64,000 nucleotides of DNA from Craspedostauros australis (Eukaryota > Bacillariophyta > Bacillariophyceae > Mastogloiales > Achnanthaceae): contig JAMXDE010000013.1 of NCBI GenBank assembly GCA_026770025.1, positions 496,001-560,000 of the forward strand, written 5' to 3'. Within the stretch, counting starts at the first letter, position 1; every line of letters starts with the position of its first letter. The translations under genes and the position numbers were made by a program. A model generated the notes under the pieces. That model was not told the origin of the DNA. It worked only from the letters and a program-made list of their open reading frames with translations, and did no database searches. Of this stretch, positions 20,223 to 31,612 are shown one piece after another.

Positions 20223-23200
20223 TTAGCTGTACATGTCCTCCTCCTCGTCGTCGTCACTAGACTCATCATCACTACCACTCTGTTTGAGATTGGCGTTCGC
20301 TGTCAGCGGTGCGCTGCTTTGTGATAGCTCTGCTTCTTCCACCTGCTGCCGCTCTTGGGGTAGCGCATTGGCATTGTGAGACAATTGAGCCCATGGGTTG
20401 TTAGCAACAGGCTCAGCCGTGGCTGATTCTGTTGCTTCTACCGCTCCGACGCCCAACTTCTCGTCCGGAACTTCAACGCGCGGATAGTCAGCGCCACTGG
20501 TCTCCGGCGATTGTCCACTTTGTTTCTGGTCTGCTTCGCAAGTATCCACTGCATCCAAGGCTACTCCGGTCACGGATTCGGACTCTGCTTCGTCACTTGG
20601 TGTCGGCATGCCCTTCAGCAAGACGGTGGATTCCGATGCTTCCAGTTGCAAGATTGCATCGACGTCATCCTTCCGCGGTTGCAACGCCTTTTCACTCGAG
20701 TACTTGGTATCTGCCAGCGTTGATACCAAGTTCCTGTACACCTTCTGGTACTTCGCAAAGAGTTGTGTTGATTTGGACTCCAGCATCCATCGATGCGCCT
20801 GCACGACAATCCGCTTTCTGCACAGAGAGAAGTATTGCACCGCGGCGCTCTCCAATCCGCACGGTGGATTACGCAGCACGTCCAACACAGCGTATCGCAG
20901 GGTCGCCAGTCTCAAACTGAGATTATGCTTCCACGATCCTTCCTTTCCCGCTGCTGTTTGTTTCACGAATTGCGGGATTCCTGTGAATCGAACATGGTCG
21001 ATGTGCCCCCGCCAGCATTCATTTGGAGATGGACGATTCATTTCGAACACTCGTGTGAGAAGATTGCTGTGGCACTCGGATGTACTGAAGAGCATCATGC
21101 ACGTTCACTCGGTGACCCAACGCATACTCGTACAACCCCACCAACGACCACACTCAACAATTACACTGACGACCACGCTCAATAACCACAGTCAACGAAC
21201 GCACGAACTTACCTGAACCTTCATTGAAGTACGGCTCCGCAACATCGAAGATTTGACTCTGAATTGATATGAGGACCTGCGCGATGGAGCTCTCCTTCGG
21301 CGTCCAACGTTCGTGATCCTGTCTCGAGAATGTCAATCCCAGCAGTGAGAGGCACACCTTGCCATCCACGTACAGATTGGGAGAAAAGCGGATCTGTCCT
21401 CCGCCCGTCGTCATGAACGTGACCAACGGAGGGGAGTTGGGATAGCTCGATGGGAAGAAGATGTCGAATGTGAACAGACCCAGCGAGTACGGTGTGTCCA
21501 CTGGGCCGGTGATCATCGCTCGGCACAGATCCATCCGTTCCTCCGCAAAGCAAACGAAGATGGATGAGTTGGCGTGAGGCGTTGGCAACAGCTTGTGGCA
21601 TTTTCGTGCCTCCGCAATGAGCGTTTTGGACGATGCTTGGGTCGATTTGGATCTGGCCGACGCATCGTAGAAATGTCGGAATCTGTTCGCTTCATTCATG
21701 AAAGGGGATGATGACACAACCCAGTCCGACATCGCATTTTCGTACGTTGCCTCCTGCTCAGCAAAGCTCGCAACGTTTGAATCATGCATGATTGTTGCCT
21801 CCAGCACCTTCGCCTCTTTTGGATCCGTAGTATTGGCAGCTTCGTCACGTCGATGTGCTGCGCTTTCTTGTGCGAGCTCATCGAGGAATTTGAGGATGTC
21901 CTGGTCGCTGGCGATGTTCTGAAGTTCTCGATGCGTGATTTGGTCATGTTTCGATCGTTGCTTGCGTCTACTGCTATCCTTGAAGTCATACCCGCACTCT
22001 TCCGCCATGTCTTCAAATGCGTATCCGTCATGCGCAAGCAGCGAATGTGCCGGATCGTCTCCAGCTTCAACTGGTTCGAACTGGATGAGGCGGTTCAAGA
22101 TACCGTGGTACTGGTCGGGATCGACGTCCTCATGCTTTGCGAGGATCTTCAAAATTGGAGAGGGCTGATCCGCCCGATCCTCTGTATCTGAGAATGACAA
22201 GTGCCACTTGGCGAGAAGCGCCATCAGCTGATGGCAGATGATGGAAACGTTCAGCCCGCCCTCCGCGCTTGCCAACGAGCGGGCGTCCTGAATCTCTTTT
22301 TGGATACTCTTCTTGTCGTCGTCACCCAACGAATCCCAATCCTTACGCAACTGAGATGTTGACTTGGACAGACCGATTTCAAGCTCTGGGTTGGTGCCTC
22401 CGTCAGCTTGCGTCAGAATGTCAAAGAAATGGACGAAGGCGTTGCAAACGTCTCTCAATGCACGTTCTGATCCAGGTAGCACGCCGCAAAGATGCCTGCA
22501 AAGTTGCTCTTCGTGAGAGAACTTGGTCAGCAGCATCAACAGGCGGCGTGAACCCAGCAGGCCGCTGCTGACACCGGACAGATGCCCGTCCACGAAGCGC
22601 TTGTCAATGTCGCTCAACGATTCTTGCCGCAACATCTTGAGTACTGTCCCGAGTTTTTGCACTGCGTCATCCAGGAATACAGCGAGTGCGGAAACGACGG
22701 AGCCCACAAAGCGCAGGTAGCGGTCACCAGATACTGCTACTACGGATGCACGGCACTTGCCGTTGGGATGAGCCCACAATCGCATCAGCAAATCTGCGAC
22801 CTCCGATTTGACCCCGAACTTGTCAAAATCGATCTCCCGGTCCATGTCGAGACCTTCCACTGCATCCAATGCGTAGAATGTTTGAATCAGCGTGGGACAG
22901 AATGTCGTGCAGACCTGCTCATTGGCGAAGACGGCAACTCCCAGATCCTTCGCATCGAACGAGGTGTAGATCTCCAATACCCGCGTATCCTCCACCTTCG
23001 GTCCCTTGCGAGCATTGCGTTGTCGGTGCCAAGCGCGGTCGACGCTGACATTGATGAAGTTGGATGCGACACGAACCAAGGCCGTGATGACGATGGGAGA
23101 GAAGTTGTGATCCGCGATCCCGAGCTGAAGGAGCTTCGCACAGCAATCGACAGCGCGGTCGGTTTGGATTGGCGTCAGCAAGTGCGGTGACGTCTTCGCC

Positions 23201-25825
23201 ACGTATCCAAGCCAACGCGAGACATCCTTACAGATCCAATCTGGCAGCAGCAGTCGCTTCTGTTCCGAATTGATGCATACGGAGAGCACCCACTCCAGCT
23301 GGAGGAGGTAGTAGTTGGTCACCGGCGTCATCAGCTCGGCGTTGTTGAGGAAGCATGCGAATCCGGACAGCGCTGCGACCTTGGGGTTGATGTCGTACTT
23401 GAGCTGTCGTGGGTGGATAGTCTTGGAGTGTTGCGGAACGCGGAGCTCGTCAAAGAGTCGCCCATGCACGTTCCGGAATTCCTTCTGTTTCTTCAGCAGC
23501 GTTTGCATCCCCAACCGCAACATGGCCGAAGTCAAAAAGAAGAGTTCCGTGCTGCCAGAGTACTTGCCCGCATCTTTCTTGCGGACAGTGCTCGCGCTGT
23601 TCCATGTGGAAGTATCATTCACGAAGAGCGGCGAATCCATGGCCTTGTTGAAGCCCAAATCGTCGAAGTAGGCGGCATCAAAGATGCCATGACCTTTCTG
23701 CTGGAACCGGTCCTGCAGCGATGTACCGCAAAATCCGACCAGCGCGTACGCCAATCCGTTCAGAAACGCCATCGATGCAGCCTCCGACATTGCACTGTCG
23801 GCGTCAAGATTCACGAGTTCCACCTTTGGCAAATCGATGAGTCGTTGGCTGCGATGTTGTTGCGCCAAGGCGAGTGAATAGCGAGGGGCAGAAAAGGAAG
23901 AAGCGACGGACAGAAGTGGTGAGTGATTTCTTGCCCGAGCGATGGTTGCATGCACATAATCTCCGTCCAACTCACTTGGTTTCAACGACCTGCCGAAGGA
24001 ACTCGAAGACGATTCGCTTGTTTTTCAACGCAATCTTGAGGAACCGTTCAGAAACGGACAGAGCCTGCGCAATCATGCGATGCGAGGATTTCATCTGCTG
24101 CTGCAATGGCGACTTGGGACTCTGCGCGGTGAAGACGCATGCCGGGAATGCTTGGAGGGTTTCGAGTTCTCTCAGATACATGGAAGGGAAGGACGTTGGG
24201 CGATTGCGTTGCTGTGAGCGTGTCTTGTGCGCCAGCAATAGAGCCGAATCGTCCAGCGAGTACGCGACTGCTGTGAATAGGGTGACGAAGACCTGCCGCT
24301 GCTCCATCGACCTTCCTCCGTTGTGATGATCTCCACTGTCGGCACGGACGCTGACGCTGGACTGTTTCTCTTGCAGATCCGACACGGCAGCCTCGATCAA
24401 GCGGTGTGCAGCAGAGGTCGCGAGCTTCGCAGACGTGAGGACCGTCCCAATCGCTCCAAGAACCTTGGTAGCTTCCTGCGAGAGTGCCGAATCGGGTTGA
24501 CGTTGCGACGGTTCGTTCATGGGAAAGATCTGGCTGTTCAACCGACGCAGCAGATCGCCGACAATCTTCTCGGAGACACTGCAGACCTCGACAGCATCAT
24601 TGACGTCGACCAAGAAACCGATGGAAATCTGCGACGGTGAGTTGACCAGGAGATCAATGAGGAAGGCGAGAGATCGCCGATCCGCACTGTCTGCTGTTGC
24701 GTCCGTCAACGGTGTCGGCGTGAGAACAGACGTGTCGTACTCATCGCTGAACAGGTCGTCGCCGATATCGACGTCACCTGGTACGGCGGCCTGGTAGTTG
24801 GTGATCGAATCATCGCTTTCCAACCATTCAGCAGCCTTCGCGATCACCCAAGCCTTGATCTTCTGCACGGCCGAGACGAACTGCAGGAATCCAGCATCCT
24901 GTCGGCTCAGCAAATGGGGCGAATGGCCGACTCTTGCTATCTCGGCAGCTCGGTTGTAGATGCTGATGGCATGCTGCAGATCCACAATGTCGACTGCTCG
25001 TGGCACGAGGTCAACGACCAAACAACGCGCAAGCTCTTCGATGGCACCTTGTGTCATCTCACCGTCTTGACTGTATTCGGCAGAGTAATGCCGATGCAAA
25101 GGCAGAGAGATGATCGCAGCGTGCTTGTTGGCCGATTTCCACCACCCCAATCCGCCCCATGCCTCGGCATCATCGCGCTGTTCCACCACAATATGGACCT
25201 GCAGTATCTCGGATAGCGCCTCGCAGAAAATCTGCGGCATGGGTGGCCGCCGTCGCTTCTTGCGTTTCGCCTTCGGGGCTGCGTTCGCCGTTGGGTGCTG
25301 CTGGTCTGGCAGGTTTTCCGTATCGGAGACAGACTGCTCGGTGGCCGTCGTCGTTTCTGGTGTTGGTGCCGCTGCGATGGTTTCCTTTTCTTCGACCACT
25401 TTTTCTGGTACTGGTGGTGGTGGTGGTGGTGCTTGGACTGCCTCCAATTCTACATCCGGTGTTACTTCCGGTGCCGCCAATGGCGCTTGGTGTTGTGGGA
25501 CGGTAGACTCCTTGGACAGAGCTCCACTTTCGTCAACTCCGGAATTGATTTTGGACTCAACCATCTTATCGGGAACTTGGATGGATCTGACCGTCGCGGA
25601 CTGCGTCATGAGGCGATTGGCTGCCGCTTCGGCCATGCGTTTGCGCCGTTCATCGTTGGAGATGTCCGGCGAACCTGCTTGGATGGATGGCCGCATGTAC
25701 CAACACAACAGAAGACCCGCAAGGCTAGTCCAGACGAGCGTGATGATCAAAGAGGAATCCTTATCCGTCGCTTCGCCCGAGTTCGTGCCTCCATCTGGCA
25801 GCCTGGGGACTCCATTTTCAGCCAT
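20223..25825 (-). CDS. Membrane-anchored Ufd2/E4-core protein fused to a UBE2O/BIRC6-type E2 domain
   Basis: Three exons on the minus strand are 25825-23976, 23848-21213 and 21049-20223. The introns are 127 and 163 bases (GTGAGT...CGCAG and GTAAGT...ACGAG), and all phases agree, giving 1,770 residues. Residues 25-43 form a membrane anchor. A Pro/Glu/Thr-rich linker and a basic patch (KRKKRRRP) follow. A Ufd2-type E4 core covers roughly 430-1170, with an ELFFLTSAMLRLG helix, TLIQTFYALD...DKFGVKSEVADLLMRLW, and YLRFVGSVVSALAVFLDDA. Around 1365-1520 lies a ubiquitin-conjugating domain with RFSPNLYVDGKVCLSLLG (active Cys1449), ERWTPKESSIAQVLISIQS and VAEPYFNE. The tail after exon 3 matches the helix that follows the E2 domain in UBE2O/BIRC6, then turns acidic. 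I see no U-box. The likely role is ubiquitin chain building at a membrane, perhaps the ER. The intron joins are inferred from frame, consensus and domain continuity; without them it reads as three separate frames. Confidence 0.82.
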
Positions 25826-26419
25826 CTTCAACGTCTTTCTCTCTCTTTGATGCTTGCGGGTTTGCCTGCGCCGCTGTCTATGAGCAGATTCTGTGAGAGT
25901 GGTCGTTGCTATTGCTGCGACTGTTGTTGTGGCTCATGCTGCGATCTTGCGATCTGAAAAGATTTCTAAAGCTGCGTGGGAATGGTTATTATTTTTATTA
26001 TCATACTTTGACGGTCCAACAAGTGAAGTATCCGTTCCGTCAATTAATGTTACATAATGTAATGTACCATGGACTCCAAAGAAAGACATCAACAACTCCG
26101 ATTGTGGTCTCAAGACGTCACATGATCAATTCGCCAGCCATCAGTTTCGTTGATGGCCACCTTCTCAACGTGTGACAAGTCCCCTACAGAGCGCGCTGCT
26201 GCCGACTGGTAGTTGTGCAACTTATGACAATACAAACCACACAATCACCACCACGAGAGCGGATGCCACAGCCAACTGATCATCGTCGTACCAGAGCTCC
26301 AAGCAGCTGACTGACTGATCGATTGATCATCAGCATCTTTGCGTCACGCGTACCAATACGAGCAACACACACAAAACAGAACAAAGCGCAGTCTTCCATT
26401 GCGCTGAAAGGCTTTCGCC
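25826..26419. promoter_or_regulatory. Divergent upstream region of the E4-E2 and GH36 genes
   Basis: The two genes point away from each other, so this 594-bp gap should hold both promoters. I see no discrete element to name and no additional gene. Confidence 0.5.
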
Positions 26420-29400
26420 ATGACCGACAGCAATGGGCTCAAGCGATGGTCTCTCCGCATCGGTCCTTCAGTGGGACAGCAGCACGGAATCGAACTGGAC
26501 GTGACGCAGACACCTGCGCGGACGCGCGATGCCCCAAAGGCAGGCGGTGATGGCAATGCACCATCGCAAGAAACAGCCAACGAAGACGAGAAGGCGCCGT
26601 TTCTCGAACACCCATCGACCGCACCAGCTGCAAACCACACGCAGAGGTTGGGCTGGACATTCACCAGCCCGGCCGGAGACGCGCTGGAATCGAATGCGTT
26701 GCTCAAGATCGTCCACAAACCAGCTTGGCAGGGTGTCGCGCAGTACACCATGCAGCAGAGAAGCAGGCGTCATCTCAATTGCATCACCTGCGGGTGCGTT
26801 GCGGCAGAGGCGACGTCGACCGTTACGGAGGAGGTCTACACTTCGAAGGACATCGTGTTGCACAAGAACACGAAGCTTTCCATCCGCGGCATTGGACAAT
26901 GCGATGGTGTGCAACTCTATCTGCGACCGCATTCGAGACCTTCCACGCATGTGGATGATGCCGATTTGCCGGTCCCGATCAAGCAGGACTTTCAGAAGGT
27001 TCTTCGTGAATACGACCAACGCAGCAAGGGTAATCGGGAGATGTATCCCATGCAGTGGGACCGTTTCCAACAGCCACATGATTCACAGGAGAAATCCATC
27101 CTGTTGGACGAAAGCACACATAATCGGAACCCCCGCGCGAAGAATGAAGAGGAAGCCACGGATGCGGTTGCAGATCATGTTGACATCAACCAACTCATCT
27201 GCGTCACCTTCGCAATGCCGACAACAGCAGCTCGATTCTCAAATCTGCCACTCCTGTGGAAGGTCGAGTTGCCGCCAGCACCATACTCCGACGCTTATCT
27301 CGATACGATCACCGTCTTCGAAGGATCCGTCGACATGGGCGAACCAGCGTCACACATCTACATTCAAGGATACCAAAGCTGGTCGTATACTGGCTCCATC
27401 CCGCGCGGCAGCAAACAGCCGCGGCCTGCGCTACCGAGCACCTTCAGCGGGGCGTTCAATGCTGGCGCCAGCATGCCCCTGTCACCATCATTCCGAATTC
27501 AAGATGGATCCCGAATGGCCGTGGACAACCTCCGCGAGTCCACCACGCAACCGACATTCGCTCCTCGGACCGCATACAAATCAGACTTCTTCACCTGTCT
27601 GACCACGTCACGAGACGAACCGATGGACGAGATAGGCGGTCCGGCGGTTGTGCTGGGTTGGCTGGCACAGCATCAGCAATTGGGTTTGGTCCTCGTGGAT
27701 GCTGGACTGCGATGTGCGCAGATGAGCGTGTCGCACAAAGGGCTGGTGACCTCCAGGATCTCCACCGACTGGTGCTACGCGCAGCTCGTTGCCCCGCACC
27801 ACTACGACGAAGAACCCATGGCAGATTTTCTGCATGCCGTCGCTTCGCACAACGAGGCCCGCCCTCTGCAAAATGGGCCGTTGCTCACAGGATGGTGCAG
27901 CTGGTACCATTACTACGAGGACATCTCGGAGGGTGCCTTGCGGTCGAACTTTGCTCGCCTCGAAGGTATGCGAAAGGTCATTCCCACGAATGTCTCCGTA
28001 GTCGACGACGGCTACATGACCGCATGGGGTGATTGGGACAACTTCAAACCTGGCAAGTTCACGGACATGCGCGTCGTCGCTCGTGACATCGAAGCCAACT
28101 CGATGCGTCCTGGTCTTTGGCTAGCACCGTACACGTGCGACAAGCATTCCAAGGTCGCAAAGGATCACCCGGATTGGATCATTCACAACGATCACGGAAT
28201 CCCAGCCAACTCGTCCAACTGCGGCAAGTTCTTTTACGGTCTGGACGCCACCAACCCCGAAGTTCGCGAGTACGTATCGACGTGCATTCGACGTGCGGTG
28301 CAGGATTGGGGGTTCGACGTGCTGAAGATCGACTTTCTGTACGCAGCGTGTTTAGAGGGAAATGGCAAGTTTGACCCATCCATGACGAGAGCGCAGACCA
28401 TGCACCTCGCGTTGGCCACCATCCGCAAGGCGGCCGGTCCCGACGTCTTCCTGATTGGCTGCGGCTGTCCTATCGGCGCTGGCATCGGCTACGTGGACGG
28501 AATGAGAGTGTCTGCTGACACAGGCCCCACGTGGTACCCGGCCTTCCCGCTTCCCTGGTGGGACAACGGAACTCTGCCAGCACTGCGTAGTATGATCCGC
28601 AACAGCATCAACCGAGCCCCGATGGGTCATCGGTGGTGGCACAACGACCCCGATTGCTTGCTGCTGGGAACCAGCACCAGCTTGACGGACATCGAAGTCA
28701 CAAGCGCGGCATCGATCATCGCGATGACATGCGGCATGCTGCTCCTGTCAGATGATCTGACCAAAGTGATTCCATCCAGGACCAGCATTCTCACCAAGAT
28801 ATTCCCCATGACAGGCGTCAGCGCTGTCATTCTCGACTTGCACTCCGCGCCAGCACACGGCTTGCCAAGCATGCTGCGGCTGTGGTGTACTGACAAGGAG
28901 GGCGGTATACGTGATTATCACGCACGGCAGGGCGATCAACGGGAGCAGCTGAAACTGGATTCCAACCACGCGGCCACCCACTTTGGAAGACTATCTTCGT
29001 TCCAACTGGATCAGCCGGCGCCGCATCCGAACGAGAGGCAACGCAGCTGCTTGCACGTTGCCGACAACGTCGGCACATGGACGATGCTATCTGTCAGCAA
29101 CTGGTCTGACGAGCCATCGGAGGTGCGGGTGCCTCGGACAGCACTTCAGACGCCACATGATGCAGGCAAACTGATAGATAGTGCCGGCCGCGACGGCGAA
29201 ACATCGCCCAATTCCCTAGCTTCGCGATCGCATTCCCACAACGGCTATCATGTCTTTTCTTTCTGGTCCGGGCAGTGCCAGTGGATTGATCACACGACGC
29301 CAACGGCAGACACCCAAGCAGAACAGAATGGCGGTGGAGCATCGACGAAACATGAATACCTCAGCCGCAGATTGCAGGCGCACGAGACGGAGATCTTCCA

Positions 29401-29743
29401 TGTCCGTCCAGTGACACCCAGCCGACCGCAATACATCGGTAGCGATATTCACTTCTCGTGCGGACTGGAAGTTGATAGCTTCAACCTCATGGACAACAAC
29501 ACCGTCGAGATCAACCTCAAGCGCGACTTGGAGCGGTTGGGCAAGTACATTTACGTGTTCGTGCCCGTCATCAACACCGCTTCCGTTCGTGTCAAAGTTG
29601 GTGGCAAGCAGGGGACGTGGAGTATCCACTCGCAAGTCCCACAGAAAGGAGGCCCGAACAGCTGCGGCTCCATTCTGCGGATCGCCATCGACATCAAAGC
29701 GGATGGTTCAGAAGATGATGGGATGGTGTCGATTCTATTTTGA
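26420..29743 (+). CDS. GH36-type alpha-galactosidase
   Basis: A single frame of 1,107 residues starts at the first ATG. A beta-sandwich N-terminal region (IYIQGYQSWSYTGSIPRG) precedes the TIM-barrel signature GWCSWYHYYEDISEG. Next come the VVDDGY and PGLWLAPYTCDKHSKV strands. The catalytic nucleophile Asp638 lies in DVLKIDFLY and the acid/base Asp700 in RVSADTGPTW, both at the places expected for GH36. FLIGCGCPIGAGIGYVDG lies between them. The C-terminal third is a variable all-beta part. Such enzymes release alpha-linked galactose from oligosaccharides or glycolipids; some relatives transfer galactose instead. At 1,107 residues it is longer than the 700-750 usual for the family, owing to an N-terminal extension and loops. 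There is no clear signal peptide. The substrate is unknown. Confidence 0.88.
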   Translation: MTDSNGLKRWSLRIGPSVGQQHGIELDVTQTPARTRDAPKAGGDGNAPSQETANEDEKAPFLEHPSTAPAANHTQRLGWTFTSPAGDALESNALLKIVHKPAWQGVAQYTMQQRSRRHLNCITCGCVAAEATSTVTEEVYTSKDIVLHKNTKLSIRGIGQCDGVQLYLRPHSRPSTHVDDADLPVPIKQDFQKVLREYDQRSKGNREMYPMQWDRFQQPHDSQEKSILLDESTHNRNPRAKNEEEATDAVADHVDINQLICVTFAMPTTAARFSNLPLLWKVELPPAPYSDAYLDTITVFEGSVDMGEPASHIYIQGYQSWSYTGSIPRGSKQPRPALPSTFSGAFNAGASMPLSPSFRIQDGSRMAVDNLRESTTQPTFAPRTAYKSDFFTCLTTSRDEPMDEIGGPAVVLGWLAQHQQLGLVLVDAGLRCAQMSVSHKGLVTSRISTDWCYAQLVAPHHYDEEPMADFLHAVASHNEARPLQNGPLLTGWCSWYHYYEDISEGALRSNFARLEGMRKVIPTNVSVVDDGYMTAWGDWDNFKPGKFTDMRVVARDIEANSMRPGLWLAPYTCDKHSKVAKDHPDWIIHNDHGIPANSSNCGKFFYGLDATNPEVREYVSTCIRRAVQDWGFDVLKIDFLYAACLEGNGKFDPSMTRAQTMHLALATIRKAAGPDVFLIGCGCPIGAGIGYVDGMRVSADTGPTWYPAFPLPWWDNGTLPALRSMIRNSINRAPMGHRWWHNDPDCLLLGTSTSLTDIEVTSAASIIAMTCGMLLLSDDLTKVIPSRTSILTKIFPMTGVSAVILDLHSAPAHGLPSMLRLWCTDKEGGIRDYHARQGDQREQLKLDSNHAATHFGRLSSFQLDQPAPHPNERQRSCLHVADNVGTWTMLSVSNWSDEPSEVRVPRTALQTPHDAGKLIDSAGRDGETSPNSLASRSHSHNGYHVFSFWSGQCQWIDHTTPTADTQAEQNGGGASTKHEYLSRRLQAHETEIFHVRPVTPSRPQYIGSDIHFSCGLEVDSFNLMDNNTVEINLKRDLERLGKYIYVFVPVINTASVRVKVGGKQGTWSIHSQVPQKGGPNSCGSILRIAIDIKADGSEDDGMVSILF

Positions 29744-30173
29744 TGGGTTGCAGCCAGAATCGCGGCACTATCGTCCTCGACTGGTACTCTACACATCGCG
29801 ATATGACTTGCCGGCACATTCCCGTTCAAGTGCAGAAGCGTTCGCAGAACAAACATAGAAATCTACTCTCAAGATACTATCACTCCTACTCATTCACGAA
29901 TGTTGTCAAACATGAATAGCCTTGCTGTCGTCCGTTAGATTTCGCGCCAACACGACACGACAAAACTGCCAACCACCAAGCGACAACATCCAGTTGCGTT
30001 TTCCAACCAACTCCAAACACAAGCACACACCCATCACGACAGAGTCTCCGAGTCCATCTTCATCACTTGGCCGACCTCACGACATTCCCCACAATCTCCA
30101 ACTTCAACAGCGGAGCAGTCATTCCAGTGGACGCACTCTACAATACACAGAGAGTAACAGAGTCGTCAGCATC
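29744..30173. other. Intergenic
   Basis: A 430-bp gap between the GH36 gene and RPB12 in the same orientation, with no other feature seen. The frame open from 29922 is leader, not coding. Confidence 0.55.
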
Positions 30174-30563
30174 ATGGATAGCACCACACAGACAGGCGCC
30201 ACGCCGCTGCCAATCATGCGCGGTGTGGAGTACCGATGCGGAGACTGCGGTGCCCGCAACATGATCAAGGGAGGCGATCCCGTGCGATGTCGGCAATGCG
30301 GGTTCCGCATCCTCTACAAGACGCGCACGAAGCGATGTAAGTGGAACTATGTTGCAATGCGCTGTAATGTGCTATGCTGTGCCGTGGCTTGTCTTTATGA
30401 TAATTAATGCACTCAACACGCACCTGAAATCCACTCACAACGACGCCCCGCAAAATGATGGCTCTCCAACCTTCAAACCGGACGATTTTTGCTTCCGCCA
30501 TGGATACTTCTACGAATCCGCGACGATGATGCATCAATAGTGATCCAGTTTGAAGCGCGATAG
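30174..30563 (+). CDS. RPB12: RNA polymerase I/II/III subunit RPABC4 (RPB12)
   Basis: Two exons, 30174-30336 and 30541-30563, are separated by a 204-base intron (GTAAGT...AATAG). The product has 61 residues. The zinc ribbon is [10 protein letters not shown]...VRCRQCGF, with four cysteines, followed by [10 protein letters not shown]. The second exon has only 23 coding bases and supplies LIQFEAR and a TAG stop, the exact C-terminus conserved from yeast to humans. This confirms the join. The small subunit bridges the large polymerase subunits in all three nuclear enzymes. Without the last exon the frame would read through the intron, so it is easy to miss. Identity is based on the motif order and the conserved ending. 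Confidence 0.95.
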
Positions 30564-31612
30564 CGATCAATTGGAAATACCGTAGCGGAAGACGGGGCCT
30601 TGCTTTGATGAAACCGCGGACGGAATTTACGACAGCATAGACGATGACGGTGGATGCCGTCGGGTGGGCGATGAATGGCTCGACGCAGCAATGCAAAGCA
30701 ACACGTGAAGAAATGGAGGGAGCGAAGTTGTGTCGGAACGAATATGCACACAGCCAGCGTCGTGGCTGCATATGTGCAATGGAAAGATGAAAAGGCCACA
30801 AGATGTGAATGATGCATCACGCGCCATCATTGGAATATTGGCAGAGAATCAATGGCGAATGGACCTGCTTTGGTGGGACACAGCGAATGACCATAACACT
30901 CGAACGATCGAAGACTATGCCTTGGACGCATTCACTGCAACCTTTCCAGCGACAAGGATGGGATGATGATTGCCGATGATTGCCGTTGCAGTTCCCATCG
31001 CGATTCACCCGAATGGTTTTCAATGACCGCTGTTTCAATCAGCTCAGCGTGTATAAAGAAATGGTACATCAATGAGGGCATACCCCGGGCGTGGCTGACA
31101 TTACATGACAGCCTGGCGCCGGCACAATAGAAGTTGCGGAAGGCGACGTACATAGTGGATACTTGATTGCATAAATTGAAAGGAACAGAGAACAACAACC
31201 AGATCACGAGTTGGGCAACTCACGAAAAGTCACAAGATTCTTCACCCCTCTCTGGTGCTTGAATCCTCTTCTCAGTCCATGTTTCGTGCAGACCGCGGCT
31301 CGTTGATCATACTCTTGTGCTTTTCCAAAGGTTTGAGGTGATGCCTGCGCACCGCCGATTCTCTGAAACGTCCGCAGTTGCTTCGGCGATGGTCCTCCAC
31401 GACGGCCGTCTCCGATCTCAAAGGTATAGTTCTCATCAAGCGCATCGACGGTGGCGCCCAAACACACACACACAGCATCAATGCCAGAAAAGGAAGCGCA
31501 AATGCTGCACACCTGAAAGTCCATGATCTACCAATGCCGAACGTTTCGTGAAATGGACATGAACGAAGGCTCTGTCAAATAAGTTCATCCACTGTTCTAT
31601 TTGGTCTTTGCC
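30564..31612. other. Intergenic, with one uncertain minus-strand frame
   Basis: A minus-strand frame from 31524 (ATG, MDFQVCSICASF) runs about 100 codons and ends near a good donor (GTGAGT, about 31218). It might be an exon of an unrecognised gene. I see no domain and no matching downstream exon. The rest shows nothing. Confidence 0.4.

Noticed and set aside
20223-25825. Three separate minus-strand genes instead of one E4-E2 gene
   Set aside because: Both gaps have good splice signals in matching phase, and each join falls inside a continuous conserved segment. The middle frame has no plausible start.
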